Assembly (NCBI RefSeq): GCF_030272615.1
Contig: NC_081406.1
Location: forward strand, 144,207,041 to 144,267,040
Direction: 5' to 3'
DNA from: Cryptomeria japonica
Lineage: Eukaryota; Streptophyta; Pinopsida; Cupressales; Cupressaceae
DNA length: 60,000 nt
Part shown: piece by piece, positions 11,261 through 23,629 of the stretch
Layout of the letters: every line of letters starts with the position of its first letter
How positions within the stretch are numbered: the first letter of the stretch is position 1
Translations under genes and position numbers: made by a program
Notes under the pieces: model-generated
What the model saw: the letters and a program-made list of their open reading frames with translations, nothing else
What the model was told of the DNA's origin: nothing
Databases searched by the model: none

Positions 11261-14200
11261 CTTGAAGTTTAGAGGGAGTTCATTATCTCCACTTGTATGA
11301 GACCTTGATCTCTCTTTAAACCATGACTATTTATTAATATTAGCCCACCAATAGTGAAGCATTATCTAATTGCCTTCAAGTAGTTTACACACATACACAA
11401 TTACACAGGGGGTAATACATTTCCAAAATTCCCAATTCCATAGTGAGTGACTCGAGCACTCTTCCCATAAACTCATGGTGGCTAACTTGTATAAATCATA
11501 CACAAAAAAACTTGCTATAGCTTATGTCATATACATTATAAATAGCTCTAGCATAAGTCACATATTCATAGGGACTAATGTCAACATACACCACTCATAT
11601 AAAGTGACTAGCCTTAGTAGGCATCACATACATAGTGGCTAGCATATACATAGTGAGGGACTGACATATCCATAATGGCTAACTACCACTTGCCCATAGT
11701 GCATCCTAGATAAAACAATGTCGGTGCACTATGTACTACACTATGGGACAAATTCTTTTGCTTGGTCTTCTACACCAACAAGAAAGTGACATTAGGATTC
11801 GATATATCCCATACTACATCGAGTGCATGTTCTCATCCTAACAAAGTCAAGTATACCACTTTCACATAAATATATACCCAACTTATACAATGGTTGGTCC
11901 AATTATTACCTATTTATTATTCATTAGAAATTATCTTCCTTGCAGTCGATTGGACAGCTAGGCAACAAGGACATCCATCACCAGCATGCAACCACGGGGG
12001 CTTCACTTAGTGAATTTGAGTTATAGCACGTGTTCATGGCATACTAAAGAATCCCCCAATTTTCAAAAAATATTGCACTAAACTCCCTTTTTGTCATCCC
12101 CTCCCAATACATAGGTTGAATTAAAAGTCCCCCTATTTTCACCAAATATTGCTTTTTTTCATAGTCCAAATTAAAAAACCCCCTATTTTCATCGATAGGA
12201 AATATATTGTACCCTCATTTTTGGGATATTAAACCCCCAAATATGAATGTACGTGATATAATATTTCCTAGCCAATGAAGTCCCCATGCATGCAACTATC
12301 CCCTAATCCTACATTCTCCTGGTGGAATCTATCCAATACCCTAGATCAATGAGGGGTATCCCTCACCTGCATGCAATTGGCAGTAACCGTCCATTAACTA
12401 GGCAGTATGGCTGACAGTCTACTGACATAGTACACTCCTTGACTACTATCAATCTTGAGTGGATAAGCTTATCTTAAGCAGGCCAAAAGATTTATCCTTC
12501 AGTGATCACCTCATATAAAGATGACTAGTCTACATGCTAGAGGAATACAATCCTCTACCTATGCCCTCATAGGGTCCAAACTCTATTTGTTGCCATAAAA
12601 GTCAGCACCTATACTTGGCTTAACACTATAATTGGAAGAGAGGTTCCTAATTTAGAACAAGTAGATCACAAAGGACTGATCTAGGAGTATATACAAAATA
12701 TCTTATAGGTCTAGGATTAAATTTAACAATCGCATAAGATCACTTGGATCCAACATAAGATTGCCTCTACTCAATAGATAAACAAACTGACTATAAGATA
12801 GTTGACCATTCACTTTCTTCAACCTGCTATTCAAAAGCAAGTTATATATTATGTACAAGATATCGATTTTCCTAATTCTTTCAAAATCTTCAAATGCTTA
12901 TTTTAGCCTCATCTGAAGCCTACTAAAGAGGAAAGGTCAACAAGTTAGGAACAACCTCAAACCTTGGAGTTACCCCCCCTAGATCCTACCCCTATGGACT
13001 TGAGGTCATAGGGGGATTCTTCTCCCAAGGACCGCCTATGTTCCCACTTCCGAACGGGTCAAAGTCACACATAGTTCTCCTAACTAGTTCTTTCAAACCT
13101 CATGGAACTTACACACAAGTTCCCCATAAATAAGGTTCCATTCCTTTGTAACAAAACAATAGTTGGAAAATCATAACTAAGTTCATACTTTACCAACCCT
13201 TATTATTACACTCCCATTTTGGATATCAAGGTTTTTGACTCAAGGCCCTTTGTTATTATTCATATTCCAATTTGAATATCCAATGTTGGTTTTATCAACC
13301 TAGGAGCTAAACTCATTACTCATCCTAAAATTACCTTAGTTCACACAAAGCTACAAGAGAACACTACCAATCAAAATTCAACCAATAGGTTTAGTATGGA
13401 GGTTCTTCTACCCATTGGGTCAATATATATCTTATAGTCTCAATATAAAAATATATATAATATCTCCAATATCCCAAGTATTTGAAACCTCATTGGATTG
13501 GCAACATAGGTGTACATTTCTTAAGCCATGATTCGTACACAAACATACAATATTTCAACACAACTCTATTACCCTTCCTTGGTTCCCATGATAGGCCTCT
13601 ATCAAGTTTATTATACTTAAGAGATCAATATTCATTGTATAGTCATAAGATCGATATGATACAAGATTGTCACAAAAGCCTGAATAGGGCTTCGAGTAAC
13701 ATTCCACTTAAATATGGTTCAATGATATCAAGCATCATAAAAGTATAGGACATCATCTTTTTAAAGCCACACTAATTTCTTCTTTCCCTAAATACATTCC
13801 CAATGTTTACTGACTTGCATCAAGCATGATCAATGTTTATGTCGCACTTGAGGTAATTAGAACACTATGCTTCGTGTATTTTCATATAAGATATTCACTC
13901 CCTAATATTAGTGGTAATAATAATCTTAATGTTCTAGTTTTATTTTCCTAATTGTATAGCCCATTGCTCCTATTATAGCTTCATTCTTGAACTAGATAAT
14001 TTTGCACTTGACATTAATATCTAATAATTGTAGATACCAACAAGGTAAAGTACCCATAGTATCATAATATGTTTTTTTTTCTATATATATAATTGCCAAA
14101 TGTAAAGAGCTCAAGTTTAAAACTCATCCACTAATTTTATACTTGGATTTGTTAAGCAAAACATCATATCATATACAAGTGTCATGGTCTTTGAAACTAT

Positions 14201-14360
14201 TGTCTTCAAAAGAAGCAAGTCATGTATATTGTAGTGTGTTGTCCAACTATATAGAAGCATGCACCAAGAATGATAAACTTCCTTTTAACTGTGATTATTA
14301 CGGACACCATGCTCAAGATAGGTGAAGACACTATATTTGTTAAGTCTTCACATAAAGATA
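11261..14360. other. 3.1 kb unclassified repeat-like sequence without genes
   Basis: No retroelement domain is readable on either strand, and the few frames above 60 codons are not protein-like. Short words recur: 'agtggctag' and 'cataatggctaac' types at 11470-11690, and a CCCCCTATTTTCA-type phrase three times at 12010-12210. The content suggests a decayed non-coding retroelement region, but the family is not identifiable here. Confidence 0.4.
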
Positions 14361-14369
14361 TACCCATGA

Positions 14370-14460
14370 TAATAATAATACTTAATACTTATGTGTAGTG
14401 CCTACAACCTAGGTTCAAACCTCGTGGGTTCATCTCTACCGTGTTAACAATGGAGCATGC
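14370..14460 (+). repeat. Possible SINE fragment (pol III B-box)
   Basis: GGTTCAAACC at about 14412 matches the pol III B-box, preceded by a poor A-box candidate. No A-tail or target duplication could be assigned, so this is only a hint of a tRNA-derived SINE head. Confidence 0.25.
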
Positions 14461-14689
14461 TTTACCATGGGGAGAACCTTGGAGAAATGGTGGGGATTAT
14501 TTCCTATAGAACCTACATCCTTGGTTCCAACCATAAAAGTTTTAAATAAAATCAATAACTTAACTTTATTACAGGAAGGGGAAGACTTGAGAGGAGAGAT
14601 GAGTAGGAACGGGTGTGGGCAAGCTAGGGTTTCAACCGATGATGAACTAGGCAATGCAGATAAATATGGAGATGATGATGTTTAGGGAG

Positions 14690-16191
14690 TGGGTTTCTTG
14701 GCCTCTGATCAATGCGTTGACCTGGGCATGAGTGTGTGGGTTGTATTTTGGTTATGATATCGCCTCCCATTGCCTATGTGTTGATGTTGGCCTATGTGCT
14801 GAGTTTGGTTTTTGCAGAGGATGGTGTGCCCGTTTGGAGATGCTTGGTGGGTATTTTGGGAAGTGCGGAAGGCTGTGTGGGTAGAGCTTCAAGGCGAGGC
14901 ATTCTCGATATTTCTCCTCTTGGAGTCTTCTTGCCAGGATCCCCTTTGGCTTCTCTTTGTTGGCATTCGAGGGTATGTTTTCAGGTGCTATCTGGAGCCC
15001 TCTATTTTTGGGAAGGCTTTGGAAGATGAGGTCTTTATTTTTTGGTTTTATCCCTTGACCATTTTCTGCCCCATGTGACAAGCCTTTTGTTGTCCCCTTT
15101 CAACTTGCTTCCTTGGCTGTGGTTTTTATGCTTCATGTTTTGCATCTTTGGGCTTCTCTGGTCTTTTCTATGGAGGTGGTTTTGTCTTCTATTGACGGGG
15201 AGATGGGTGTGGCTGGAGTTGTCTCTTCTCCTTTTGAGGTGGAGTTTGATGCTATCAAACTTGCCTACAAGTGTTATTGGAGATCCAATGAAGTCATGTT
15301 TTTTGTTTATTTGGGAGGTGGTGCTAGATTTTGTTTTGTATTCTTCCATGTATCTCCTATTGAGGTGGAGATTTTATTTGGTAAGATGGAGCTCAGCCTC
15401 TTGGATTTGCTTGTGGGAGCCATGCATATTCTCATTGTTTTGGTTGAGGTTGTTCTGCCTTTCGAGGTGAAGACATTATTTAGGGATGGTGCTGGTGTTC
15501 ACCCTTCTCTTATCGAGGTGGAGTTGGGTACTGTTGTTGATGTTGGGAAGTACCAATGGAGGGTTGTTCGTGCCCTATTTTTTGCTTGTTGGAGAATAGA
15601 GGATGGTCTTCTAATTGGTTTTCCCTCTCTATTCCCTATCGAGGTGGGGATTTTGGAGGGTTTATTGTACCTTGATATGTTCATTCTCAAGATCAAGGTT
15701 AGGGGTGCCTTTCAAAAACCCATTGTTTCACGTTGTGAGAGCCTTGCAAAACCCATAATCATGGTTGAGGGAGCCTAGAAAAACTCTACTTCTGGTTGTG
15801 GAAGCCTTATAAAACCCACTCTCAAGGTTGAGAGAGCTTGAAAAAGCCCTATGTCTCTTGGTCTTGCTAGGGAGAGATTAGATGCTGAAAGCTTTCAAGG
15901 GCCTAGTTTGGCTAGTTCTTGTTTTTGGTTAGGTACAGGCTTGGTTTATTGTGGCCCGGAGAAGTTGTTATAGGTTATAGAAGCTAGGGAAAACCCTTCT
16001 TGTTGGCTAAGGGTGCTTGATATACCCTCAATCTATGGTTTTTGAGTTCTATTGTTTGTTGTTTTAGACCGTTTGTTCGGCCAGCCTGGTTTGTAATGTT
16101 GCATTCCTAATGTTTGGTCGATGTTTGGTGTGTGATAGTTGTTGTGTTTTTCTACTTATTTCTTTTGCATCCTTTGCTCTAGGATCTAGAG
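14690..16191 (+). repeat. GT-rich unclassified repeat with internal degenerate repeats
   Basis: The plus strand is strongly G/T-biased, like untranslated parts of plant LINEs. The phrase [CT][AT]T[TC]GAGGTGGAG recurs near 15232, 15357, 15461, 15512 and 15637. A ~63-base unit (GAGAGCCTTGCAAAACCCAT... and its variant) is repeated from about 15730 to 15850. A 221-codon open frame (15113-15778) is an accident of this composition: it is highly hydrophobic and repetitive, with no known domain. The left end is not defined. The right end is the copia LTR at 16192. Confidence 0.4.
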
Positions 16192-17421
16192 TGTTACCAA
16201 AAAAGAAGAGGAAAATTGAGAGGGGGGCGGTGAATGAGTTTTCACTGGATCTACAAACTTAGTCATGGATACAGATCTAAAAAACTGCAGTAACAACGTA
16301 GATAAGCAAATTGAAATCACAACACACAACACCAAGATTTTGACATAGAAAACTCGGTTAAGGGAAAAACCATAGTGGGAACCTACCCATAGTAAGATGA
16401 TACTCTGCACTAGTGTGTGAAAATATTACAATGGGGAATGCACATGCATTCAGGCACACTACTTAGAGCTCACTGCTCAAAAAATAATGACCTAGAAAGC
16501 TACAACCCTCAAGGAAGTCTCACTGACTTACAATAAGATTTGGACTATAATCCAAAAGAAATGAACTAAAAGAATAGTATCTCCAAATGCCTGATTACAG
16601 TTTTAGTTAAACACAATTGTCTTCTTAGCAACACCAATCTCTCCTCAATCACAACACTAAAAGATGAATCACTTGATTGCACATACACCACTCTCTAATA
16701 ATATAGACACAACTCGACACCTAAATTACATGAATGTATCACCTATATATACAAATCATCAACCTTGACAACAAGGTCAACTAAACCCTGAACTCACAAT
16801 TATAAAATTACGTCACATGATACAAAGATTGACCATCGGACCAATATAATGATTTACATGACATATCATGGACCTAAATCAAATTCCCAAATGCTCAACT
16901 CCACTGGAAATCACGCCAAGATCAACCACAACACACTACACAACCAGAAAAATTGCATAACATACAAATCATCACCGTTTCATGAAAACCACCAATAACT
17001 CACACAACGATCAATGTGGATCATCAAAACAAATAGGACACGACTAGGAAACACTAGCAAGCATGTTAAAATCATTAGAAACAGCTGTGCCAACACCGCT
17101 TATCAAATCTTCATCTATTAACATTTGAAAGCTCAAGAACACAACCAATCAACAACTATCACGAAGAAAGAAAACATGTGGAGCACCAAATAATGATCCA
17201 TATGAAATGAATATACACAAGACCATCCCAAAAAAATATCCCAGAACCTCAGCACAAGATTTGATCACACCGGAATATACCAGAGGAAATATTGAACTCA
17301 ACAAAACCAAACTGCAAAATCGGATCATAAGATCTTCCCAATCTGCAATCACCAGAGCAAATCACAAGAATATGTTGAAATCAATGACAACAATATATCC
17401 TAGCTACAACAATGATCAACA
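16192..17421 (-). repeat. 3' LTR of the copia element
   Basis: It is about 1230 bp and aligns along its length with 21980-23215. On the minus strand it starts TGTTGATCATTG and ends GGTAACA. Near its end it has the C-rich TTCACCGCCCCCC-like stretch followed by TCTCAA, often seen at the end of plant copia LTRs. Confidence 0.88.
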
Positions 17422-17433
17422 ATCTCCCCCTTT
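17422..17433 (-). other. Polypurine tract of the copia element
   Basis: AAAGGGGGAGAT on the minus strand directly precedes the 3' LTR, which is the expected place for plus-strand priming. Confidence 0.8.
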
Positions 17434-17689
17434 GACATTGATGGCAACATATGAATGTGAAAAACAATCAATGCAAAGAAAGAAGATATCTCCAACAAAA
17501 CTCCCCCTAAGATCAAGACATATAAAGAAATTTTTCACATGATATCTCTCCCCCTTTGATAACAATGCCAAAGATTTCAGAACAAAAAACCAAATCATGA
17601 TTTCTTCTCCCTGAGACACACAACCAAGATAACAAACTACTCCACCAAAGGAGAAACACCAACTCATCAATCCAGATAGAAAGATAATA

Positions 17690-18185
17690 CTCTGAAATCC
17701 ACTAGATTGATGCAACTCAATGCATCTAATTCTCAACAGGGGGGTAGATACCCCTAACTTGTCTCTCAAATAGACAAATGTATCTACAGGCAAAGGCTTA
17801 GTGAAAATATTAGCTATTTGTTCTTTTGTAGATACATACTCTAGCTTCACCTTCTCTTCACTGACTTGCTCTCTCAAGTAATGATATTTGATTGACACAT
17901 GCTTAGTCTTTGAATGTTGCACCATATTCTTTGACATGTTAATAGCACTGGAATTATCATAGTATATGACAGTAGGCTCATCATAGATAATTATGATATC
18001 CTTCAACATTTGCTTCATACAAACTACCTGAGTGCAGTTACTAGCAGCAACAATGTACTCAACCTCATTAGTAGATAAAGATATTGAATCTTGTTTCTTA
18101 CTAGCCCATGAAACCAACTTCTTACCCAAAAAGAATGCTCCACCAGTAGTTCTCTTTCGGTCGTCAACATCACTAGCCCAATTAG
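17690..18185 (-). pseudogene. Copia RNase H domain
   Basis: This domain degrades RNA in RNA/DNA hybrids during reverse transcription. Recognisable copia signatures are LVSWASKKQDSISLST, EVEYIVAASNCTQ, YYDNSSAINMSKN, HSKTKHVSIKYHYLRE and ANIFTKPLP. It continues from the RT region, with a stop and a frame change near 18130-18195. The catalytic E and D motifs are still readable. Confidence 0.85.
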
Positions 18186-18192
18186 CATCAGT

Positions 18193-19515
18193 TTAGGAAC
18201 ATAACATGAAATCATTCTTCCTCAAATACCACAAACCATAATCCACCATCCTCTTCATGTATCTAAATATCCTCTTCACATCAGTGACATGACTCTCTTT
18301 CAGGTCAGCTTGATATCTAGCATTCATGCACCTAACATGCATAATGTTCGGTCTAGTCTGAGTAATATATAGCAGTCCACCAACCATAGATCTGTACAAA
18401 CTCTGATTAGCTTTCAGAGATTCATCATTCTTAGACAATTTATATCCAATCACCATAGGAATTCCAATCGATTTGGAGTCATCTAACCCAAACTTCTTTA
18501 GTAATTCCTTCACATACTTAATTTGAGAAATAAATATACCTTTTCTAGTCTATGAAATCTGTAAACCTAAGAAAAATTTCATCTCACCTATCATAGACAT
18601 CCCAAATTATTTATGCGTATCACCGACAAACTTCATACTCAATTCATCATCAGCTCCAAAGATAATATCATCAACAAAGACTTCAACAATCAAGATGTTA
18701 TCATTTTCAATCTTAACATATAGACTACTATCAACAACACCTTTATTAAATCCCAATTTCAATAAATACTTATCTAGTCTAGCATACTAGGCTCTAAGGG
18801 CTTGCTTCAATCCATAAAGAGCTTTCTTCTATTTACATACCATGTCCCCATCATCTGACAATGAAAATCCATCAGGTTGCTCAGTGTAGACTTCTTCCTC
18901 AAGATCACCATTCAAAAAGGGAGATTTGACATCCATATGATATACCTTGAAATCTTTATAAGTAGCATATGTAAGCAATAGTCTAAAAGCTTCAAGTCTG
19001 GCCACCAGAGCAAAAGTCTCCTCATAATCAATTCCTTCTTTCTAAGAGTATCTTTTGCAAGACAGTCTAGCTTTTCTTCTGACAACTTCACCGGCATCAT
19101 TCAATTTGTTCCTCAATACCCATTTAGTACCAATAACATTCTTATTCTTAGGTCTAGGCACAAGCTCCCATGTGTTGTTCTTTTCAATCCAATCTAATTC
19201 TTCTTCTATAGCTCTCATCCAATTTTCATCTTTGCAAGCTTCAGCAACATCTTTAGGTTCAACTTTATAAATCAACCATACTTCTTCAGCAGCTAACCTT
19301 CTTCTAGTCATCACACCTTTATTCTTATCACCAATAATTTGATTTTTAGAATGATTAAATCTTACATACCTCGAAGTCTTCTGATTGTTCTGATTTTTAG
19401 GTTCCTGCAACTCTTCACTAACAACAACAACATCTGGGTTGACTATCTCTACCAGATCATTTTGCTTAGGTTCTTCAATCTGAACAGGGGCTAAAACAAT
19501 GTTGTCCATCATCAT
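18193..19515 (-). pseudogene. Copia reverse transcriptase
   Basis: The N-terminal part has W.RAIEEELDWIEKNNTW and NVIGTKWVLRNKL (about 19060-19240). The catalytic box reads FVDD (about 18664-18677, plant copia usually YVDD) and keeps both aspartates. The C-terminal part has GGLLYITQTRPNI and DLKESHVTDVKRIFRYMK. At least four stops lie between 18513 and 19042, one of them replacing a conserved Trp in the KQALRAWY-type motif near 18788. Confidence 0.88.
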
Positions 19516-19831
19516 ATCTACATACTCTGATCTCTTTCACAAGGTTCTCATCCACCTTCACATTTGCACTTTCCACTATCTTTCTCTATCTCTTATTGTA
19601 GCGTCGGTAGGCTTTTCTCTTTGTAGAATATCCCAAGAAAATTCCTTCATCACTTCTAACATCAAACTTTCCTATATCCTCATATCTCTTGATATAACAT
19701 TTTCTACCAAATACTTTGAAGTATTTCATAGGACGAACGTGACCAAACCATAGCTTATAAGGAGTCTTACCAGTATCACCTTTGATATGAACTTTGTTGA
19801 ATGTGTAAACAACAGTGCTATTAGCCTCTCT

Positions 19832-20564
19832 CTAGTAGATCTTCAGAACATTCCCTTTAATCAACATAGTCCTTGCAACATCCAAAACAGTTTTGTTTTT
19901 CCTTTCAAGAACTCCATTCTGTTGAGGTGTTCTAGGAGCAGATAATTGTCTTCTAATTCCATGCTTCTCACAGAATGAATTGAACTCACTAGAACATAAT
20001 TCTCCACCTCTATCAGATCTCTGACACTTCAACCTTCAAACCAAACTCAGTCTCCACCTTAGCTCTAAGTATCTTTAACTTTTCCAATGCTTTTGATTTC
20101 TCCTTCAAAAAGACAACCCACATCATCCTGGAATAATCATCAATTAGCAACATAAAATACCTATCACCCTGCACACTTCTAACATTTGTAGATCCACACA
20201 AGTCAATATGCACAAGATCTAGCAATCCATTAGATGTATATTGTTTTCTCTTCAAATAAGTCCTTGTTTGCTTACCCAACTGACATTCCTTACATACCGG
20301 ATTAGCAGGCTTAACAATCTTAGGCAGATCTCTAACAGCTCGTGTAGAACAAATCTTAATCATTGAATCAAAATTTACATGACACATTCTCCTATGCCAC
20401 AACCAACTCTCATCAATTTGAGAAATCAAACAAATTTTCTCACCAGAATTCAAATGAAAAATGTTACCTTCAGTCTTAGTTCCAGATGAAATCTCTATAC
20501 CAGAGGCATTTAGGATCTTGCATTTTCCATTCTTGAATTTTAGATCATAACCTTTATCAACCAT
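19832..20564 (-). pseudogene. Copia GAG-pre-integrase and integrase core
   Basis: Integrase inserts the cDNA copy. The pre-integrase zinc region shows WLWHRRMCHVNF and CKECQLGKQTR. The DDE triad is visible as the D of VHIDLCG, the D of RSDRGGE and the E of QNGVLERKN. A frame break lies near 20020 between the first and second halves. The C-terminal integrase part continues toward 19520 without a clean frame. Confidence 0.9.
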
Positions 20565-20849
20565 CTATCCAAAACTCAAAAGATTATGCTTCAAACCTTC
20601 AACATATAAGACATCATTAGTATTATTTTTACCATCAAAAGAAATAGAACCTCTCCCATGGATCACATAGGCTTTGTCATCTCCAAATCTAACTATTCCA
20701 CCATCATATCTTTCCATACTCACAAATTTGCTTTTATCACCGATCATATGATGTGAACAACCCCTGTCAATCACCCATTCATTTTTCTCTTCAACTTTAG
20801 CAACTAAAGCTTTCTCCTCAATAGTACAGCTTTTGGAATCAATAGGCAT
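20565..20849 (-). pseudogene. Copia aspartic protease region
   Basis: The sequence WVIDRGCSHHM occupies the place of the usual D[ST]G[AC]SxH active-site loop. Asp and Gly remain, but the Ser/Thr after Asp is Arg, which would damage activity. It is followed by the usual SISFDGKN...NDVLYVEGLKHNLLS stretch before integrase. Confidence 0.8.
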
Positions 20850-20942
20850 AGGTCCATCTTCCTTAATGGCAAGGAATACAACTTCATCTCCTTCTGATTC
20901 TTCATCTATAATACCCTAATCAACAACATAATAACAATTTCT

Positions 20943-21516
20943 CTAATTCCTATACTTCCGATTAGGCTTGTAAGGTTTATCATACTTCTCATGCTTCTCA
21001 TATCTATTATTCCTATCATGCTTATCAAACTTATCATGTCTGTCATACTTAGCCATTCTCTCTGGGCATCTAGAAGTAAAATGTCTTATCTTATTGTAAG
21101 AGAAATATTTCAGAGGCAGTTTTCCATCATACTTACTAGCTCCTTTAGGCAATCTTCGGGCAATCAATACTTCAAGCTCATCCAACTCTTTTTCTTGCTC
21201 TTCCATCTCTCTTATCTCTCTTTCATATCTAGATATTCTGCACTCATCAAGATCATAATGTTGCTTACTGGATATAGATGCAGATTCTCTAAATGTTGTC
21301 TCAGACTCCATGTGATTCTCCAAATTCGCTTAACTCAAATGTAGCAATCTTTCCAACCAGCATATCTTTTGTCACTGTAGTCACACTCGGGATCTCATCA
21401 ATAGCAACAACCTTATGTTTATAAGCAGGAGGCAAATATCTCAACACCTTAGCAACAATTTTATCTTCTTCAAGGGTTCCACCGATAAATCTGATACCTA
21501 GGACCAGATAATTCAC
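20943..21516 (-). pseudogene. Copia gag, zinc knuckle destroyed
   Basis: The N-terminal half has KVLRYLPPAYKHKVVAI, typical of copia gag (UBN2-type). The knuckle position reads KYFSYNKIRHFTSRC: the His and last Cys of CX2CX4HX4C remain, while the first two Cys and the Gly are lost. It ends in a charged low-complexity run built on K-Y/F-D units (KYDRHDKFDKHD...). A frame break lies near 21310. The gag start further upstream (to ~21950) is unreadable because of stops. Confidence 0.8.
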
Positions 21517-21965
21517 CTTACCATGAAAGAGTGTATGTTCTCATCATCTCCCATCTTCATCATCTCATACTTTCCTTTCAAACTTTTTAACTTAGCAAAT
21601 TTCACTTGTTTATCACCTTCATACAAGATTTCAATATTTCCCTAGATCTCATATGTGGTCTGAAGTCCCATTATATTTGTCATCTCAGAATAAGTCAGGG
21701 CACTAAGAAATGCTTCCTTCGCTCAAATATCATGTTCAACTTCCTTGATCTCATTAGGGGTAGATGGTCCATTTGAAGGAGCAGAATAGGCATTCTTTGT
21801 AATCTTCTAGTAGTCTTCTCCAAGACATTTCAAGTGCACTTCCATCCAGTTCTTCCATATAGCATAGTTACTTCCATCAAATCTTAGACTATCATTCTTA
21901 AAGATAACACTTTGACCTACTATCTCGGATCTCCTCAAGCAGTTAAGCTTCTATCAGAGGATTAG

Positions 21966-21977
21966 GCTCTAATACCA
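21966..21977 (-). other. Primer-binding site of the copia element
   Basis: TGGTATTAGAGC on the minus strand begins two bases after the 5' LTR and differs at one position from the standard initiator-Met site TGGTATCAGAGC. Confidence 0.8.
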
Positions 21978-21979
21978 AT

Positions 21980-23215
21980 TGTTGGCAGCAACAAAGAAGG
22001 AAGACTAAGAGGAGGGGTGAATCAGTCTTCATCGGAGGAACAAACTTAATCATAAAACATATTTGATAAAGTGTAATAACAATAAAGATAAGCAAATTGA
22101 AAGCACAACACACAACATCAAGATTTTGATGTGGAAAACCCGATTAAGGGAACAACCACGATGGGAACCTACCCACAATAAGATGATACTTTGCAGTAGT
22201 ATGTGAAAATATTACAATGGTGAATGCACATGCATTCAAACACACTTCCTAGAGCTCACTTCTCAAAAGATAATGACCCAGAAGGATACAACCCTCAGGG
22301 AAGTCTCACTAGTTTACAATAAAATTCAAACTACAATTTAGAAGAAATGAACTGAAAGAATAGAATCTCCAAATATCTGATTACAGTTCTGGTTAAGCAT
22401 AGTTGTCTGCCCAGCAACACTAATCTCTCCTCAATCACAAAACTGGAAGATGAATCACTTGATCACACATATACCACTCTCTGATAATGCAGACACAGCC
22501 ACACTCTCAATTACATGAATATATCACTTAAATATACAAATCATCAACCTTGATAACAAGGTCGGCTAAACCCTCATCTCACAATTATAAAATTACATCA
22601 CACAATACAAAGATTGACCGCCAAACCAATATAATGATTTGCATGACATAAGATGGACCTAAATCAAATTCCCAAATGCTTAGCTCCATCGGAAATTATG
22701 CCAAGATCAACTGCAACATGCTACACCACCACAAATACCACGTAACACGAAAATCATCACCAGTTCATTAAAACCACCAAAAAATCATAGAATGATCAAT
22801 GCAGATCACCAAAATAAATAGGACATGATTAGGAAACACCAGCAAGCATGTTAGAATAATCAGGAACAATTGTGCCAACGCCACTTATCAAATCTTCATC
22901 GATCAACATCTGAACCTCAAGAACACTCAAACAACAACAATTGTCATGAAGAAAGATAACTTGTTGAGCACCAAATAATGATCCATTTGAACTAAAGATA
23001 CACAAGACCATTCCAAACAATATTCCAAAATCACAACACAAGATCTGATCACAGCGGAATATACCGGAGGAAATACTGGACTCTGCAAAACAATGATCAA
23101 CAAAACAAAACTACAAAACCGGATCATAAGATCTTCCCAAACACACTGGAGCAAATCACAAGAATATGCTGACATCAATGACAACAACATATCCTAGCAT
23201 CAGCAATGACCAACA
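21980..23215 (-). repeat. 5' LTR of the copia element
   Basis: The 1236-bp LTR starts TGTTGGTCATTG and ends GCTGCCAACA on the minus strand, with matching TGTTGG/CCAACA ends. It aligns with 16192-17421 throughout, with frequent substitutions. Confidence 0.9.
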
Positions 23216-23629
23216 ATCTCCAACAGAAGTATCCTTAGTACCCAAATCTTTTTCTTGGTCCAAGTCAACAAAAACCTTGTCCTGGTGAAGTTTTTCTAAC
23301 TTAGCCACCAAAGTATTCATAATATCAGCTAAGGATTTAAAAAATTTGTGGCTATGTTCCATAATTTTGTGCAGGGTGGTCTCACATTTATTGATCCTTT
23401 GTTTCACTTCCCCAAACTCATTATCATTCTTGGTTAAGCAATCTACCATCATTTTCTTCTCATCTTCAGTCCAAAGGGCACAAATAGAGGTCCCTTGAGT
23501 CTTCTCCTTCACACCACCAGAAGGCAAGGGCTCAGTAGTAACCTGCAAATTCTCCCTCATATCCTCCTTATCATGTAAATCTTCAATATTAGAAGAAAGG
23601 TCTCTTTGTTTAAGGTTAAGGCTTTTAAT
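23216..23629 (-). CDS. Truncated open frame of unknown function between two retroelement LTRs
   Basis: One frame is open across all 414 bases, about 138 codons, and is cut at both ends by LTR boundaries. The only internal Met start is at 23560. The product is hydrophilic and charged, with a likely helical/coiled-coil part (NEFGEVKQRINKCETTLHKI... KSLADIMNTLVAKLEKL). No known domain is recognised. It may be the remnant of an older element's accessory ORF or of a host gene. The frame is unusually clean compared with the decayed elements on each side. Confidence 0.45.

Larger units (their letters stand above)
16192..23215 (-). mobile_element. Ty1/copia LTR retrotransposon, complete in structure, decayed
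   Basis: Two diverged LTRs enclose gag, protease, integrase, RT and RNase H in that order, with the integrase before RT that defines Ty1/copia. A primer site and polypurine tract sit next to the correct LTR ends. The coding region has many stops and the zinc knuckle and protease motifs are damaged, so it is inactive. The LTRs differ clearly by eye and the five bases at each outer edge do not match (16187-16191 tagag, 23216-23220 atctc). The element is therefore old, or its ends were altered by recombination. Confidence 0.92.

Noticed and set aside
14752-15081. 109-codon minus-strand frame
   Set aside because: It lies antisense in the GT-rich repeat and shows no recognisable domain.
15113-15778. 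221-codon plus-strand frame
   Set aside because: It is made of GT-rich degenerate DNA repeats, giving a hydrophobic repetitive peptide without any domain.
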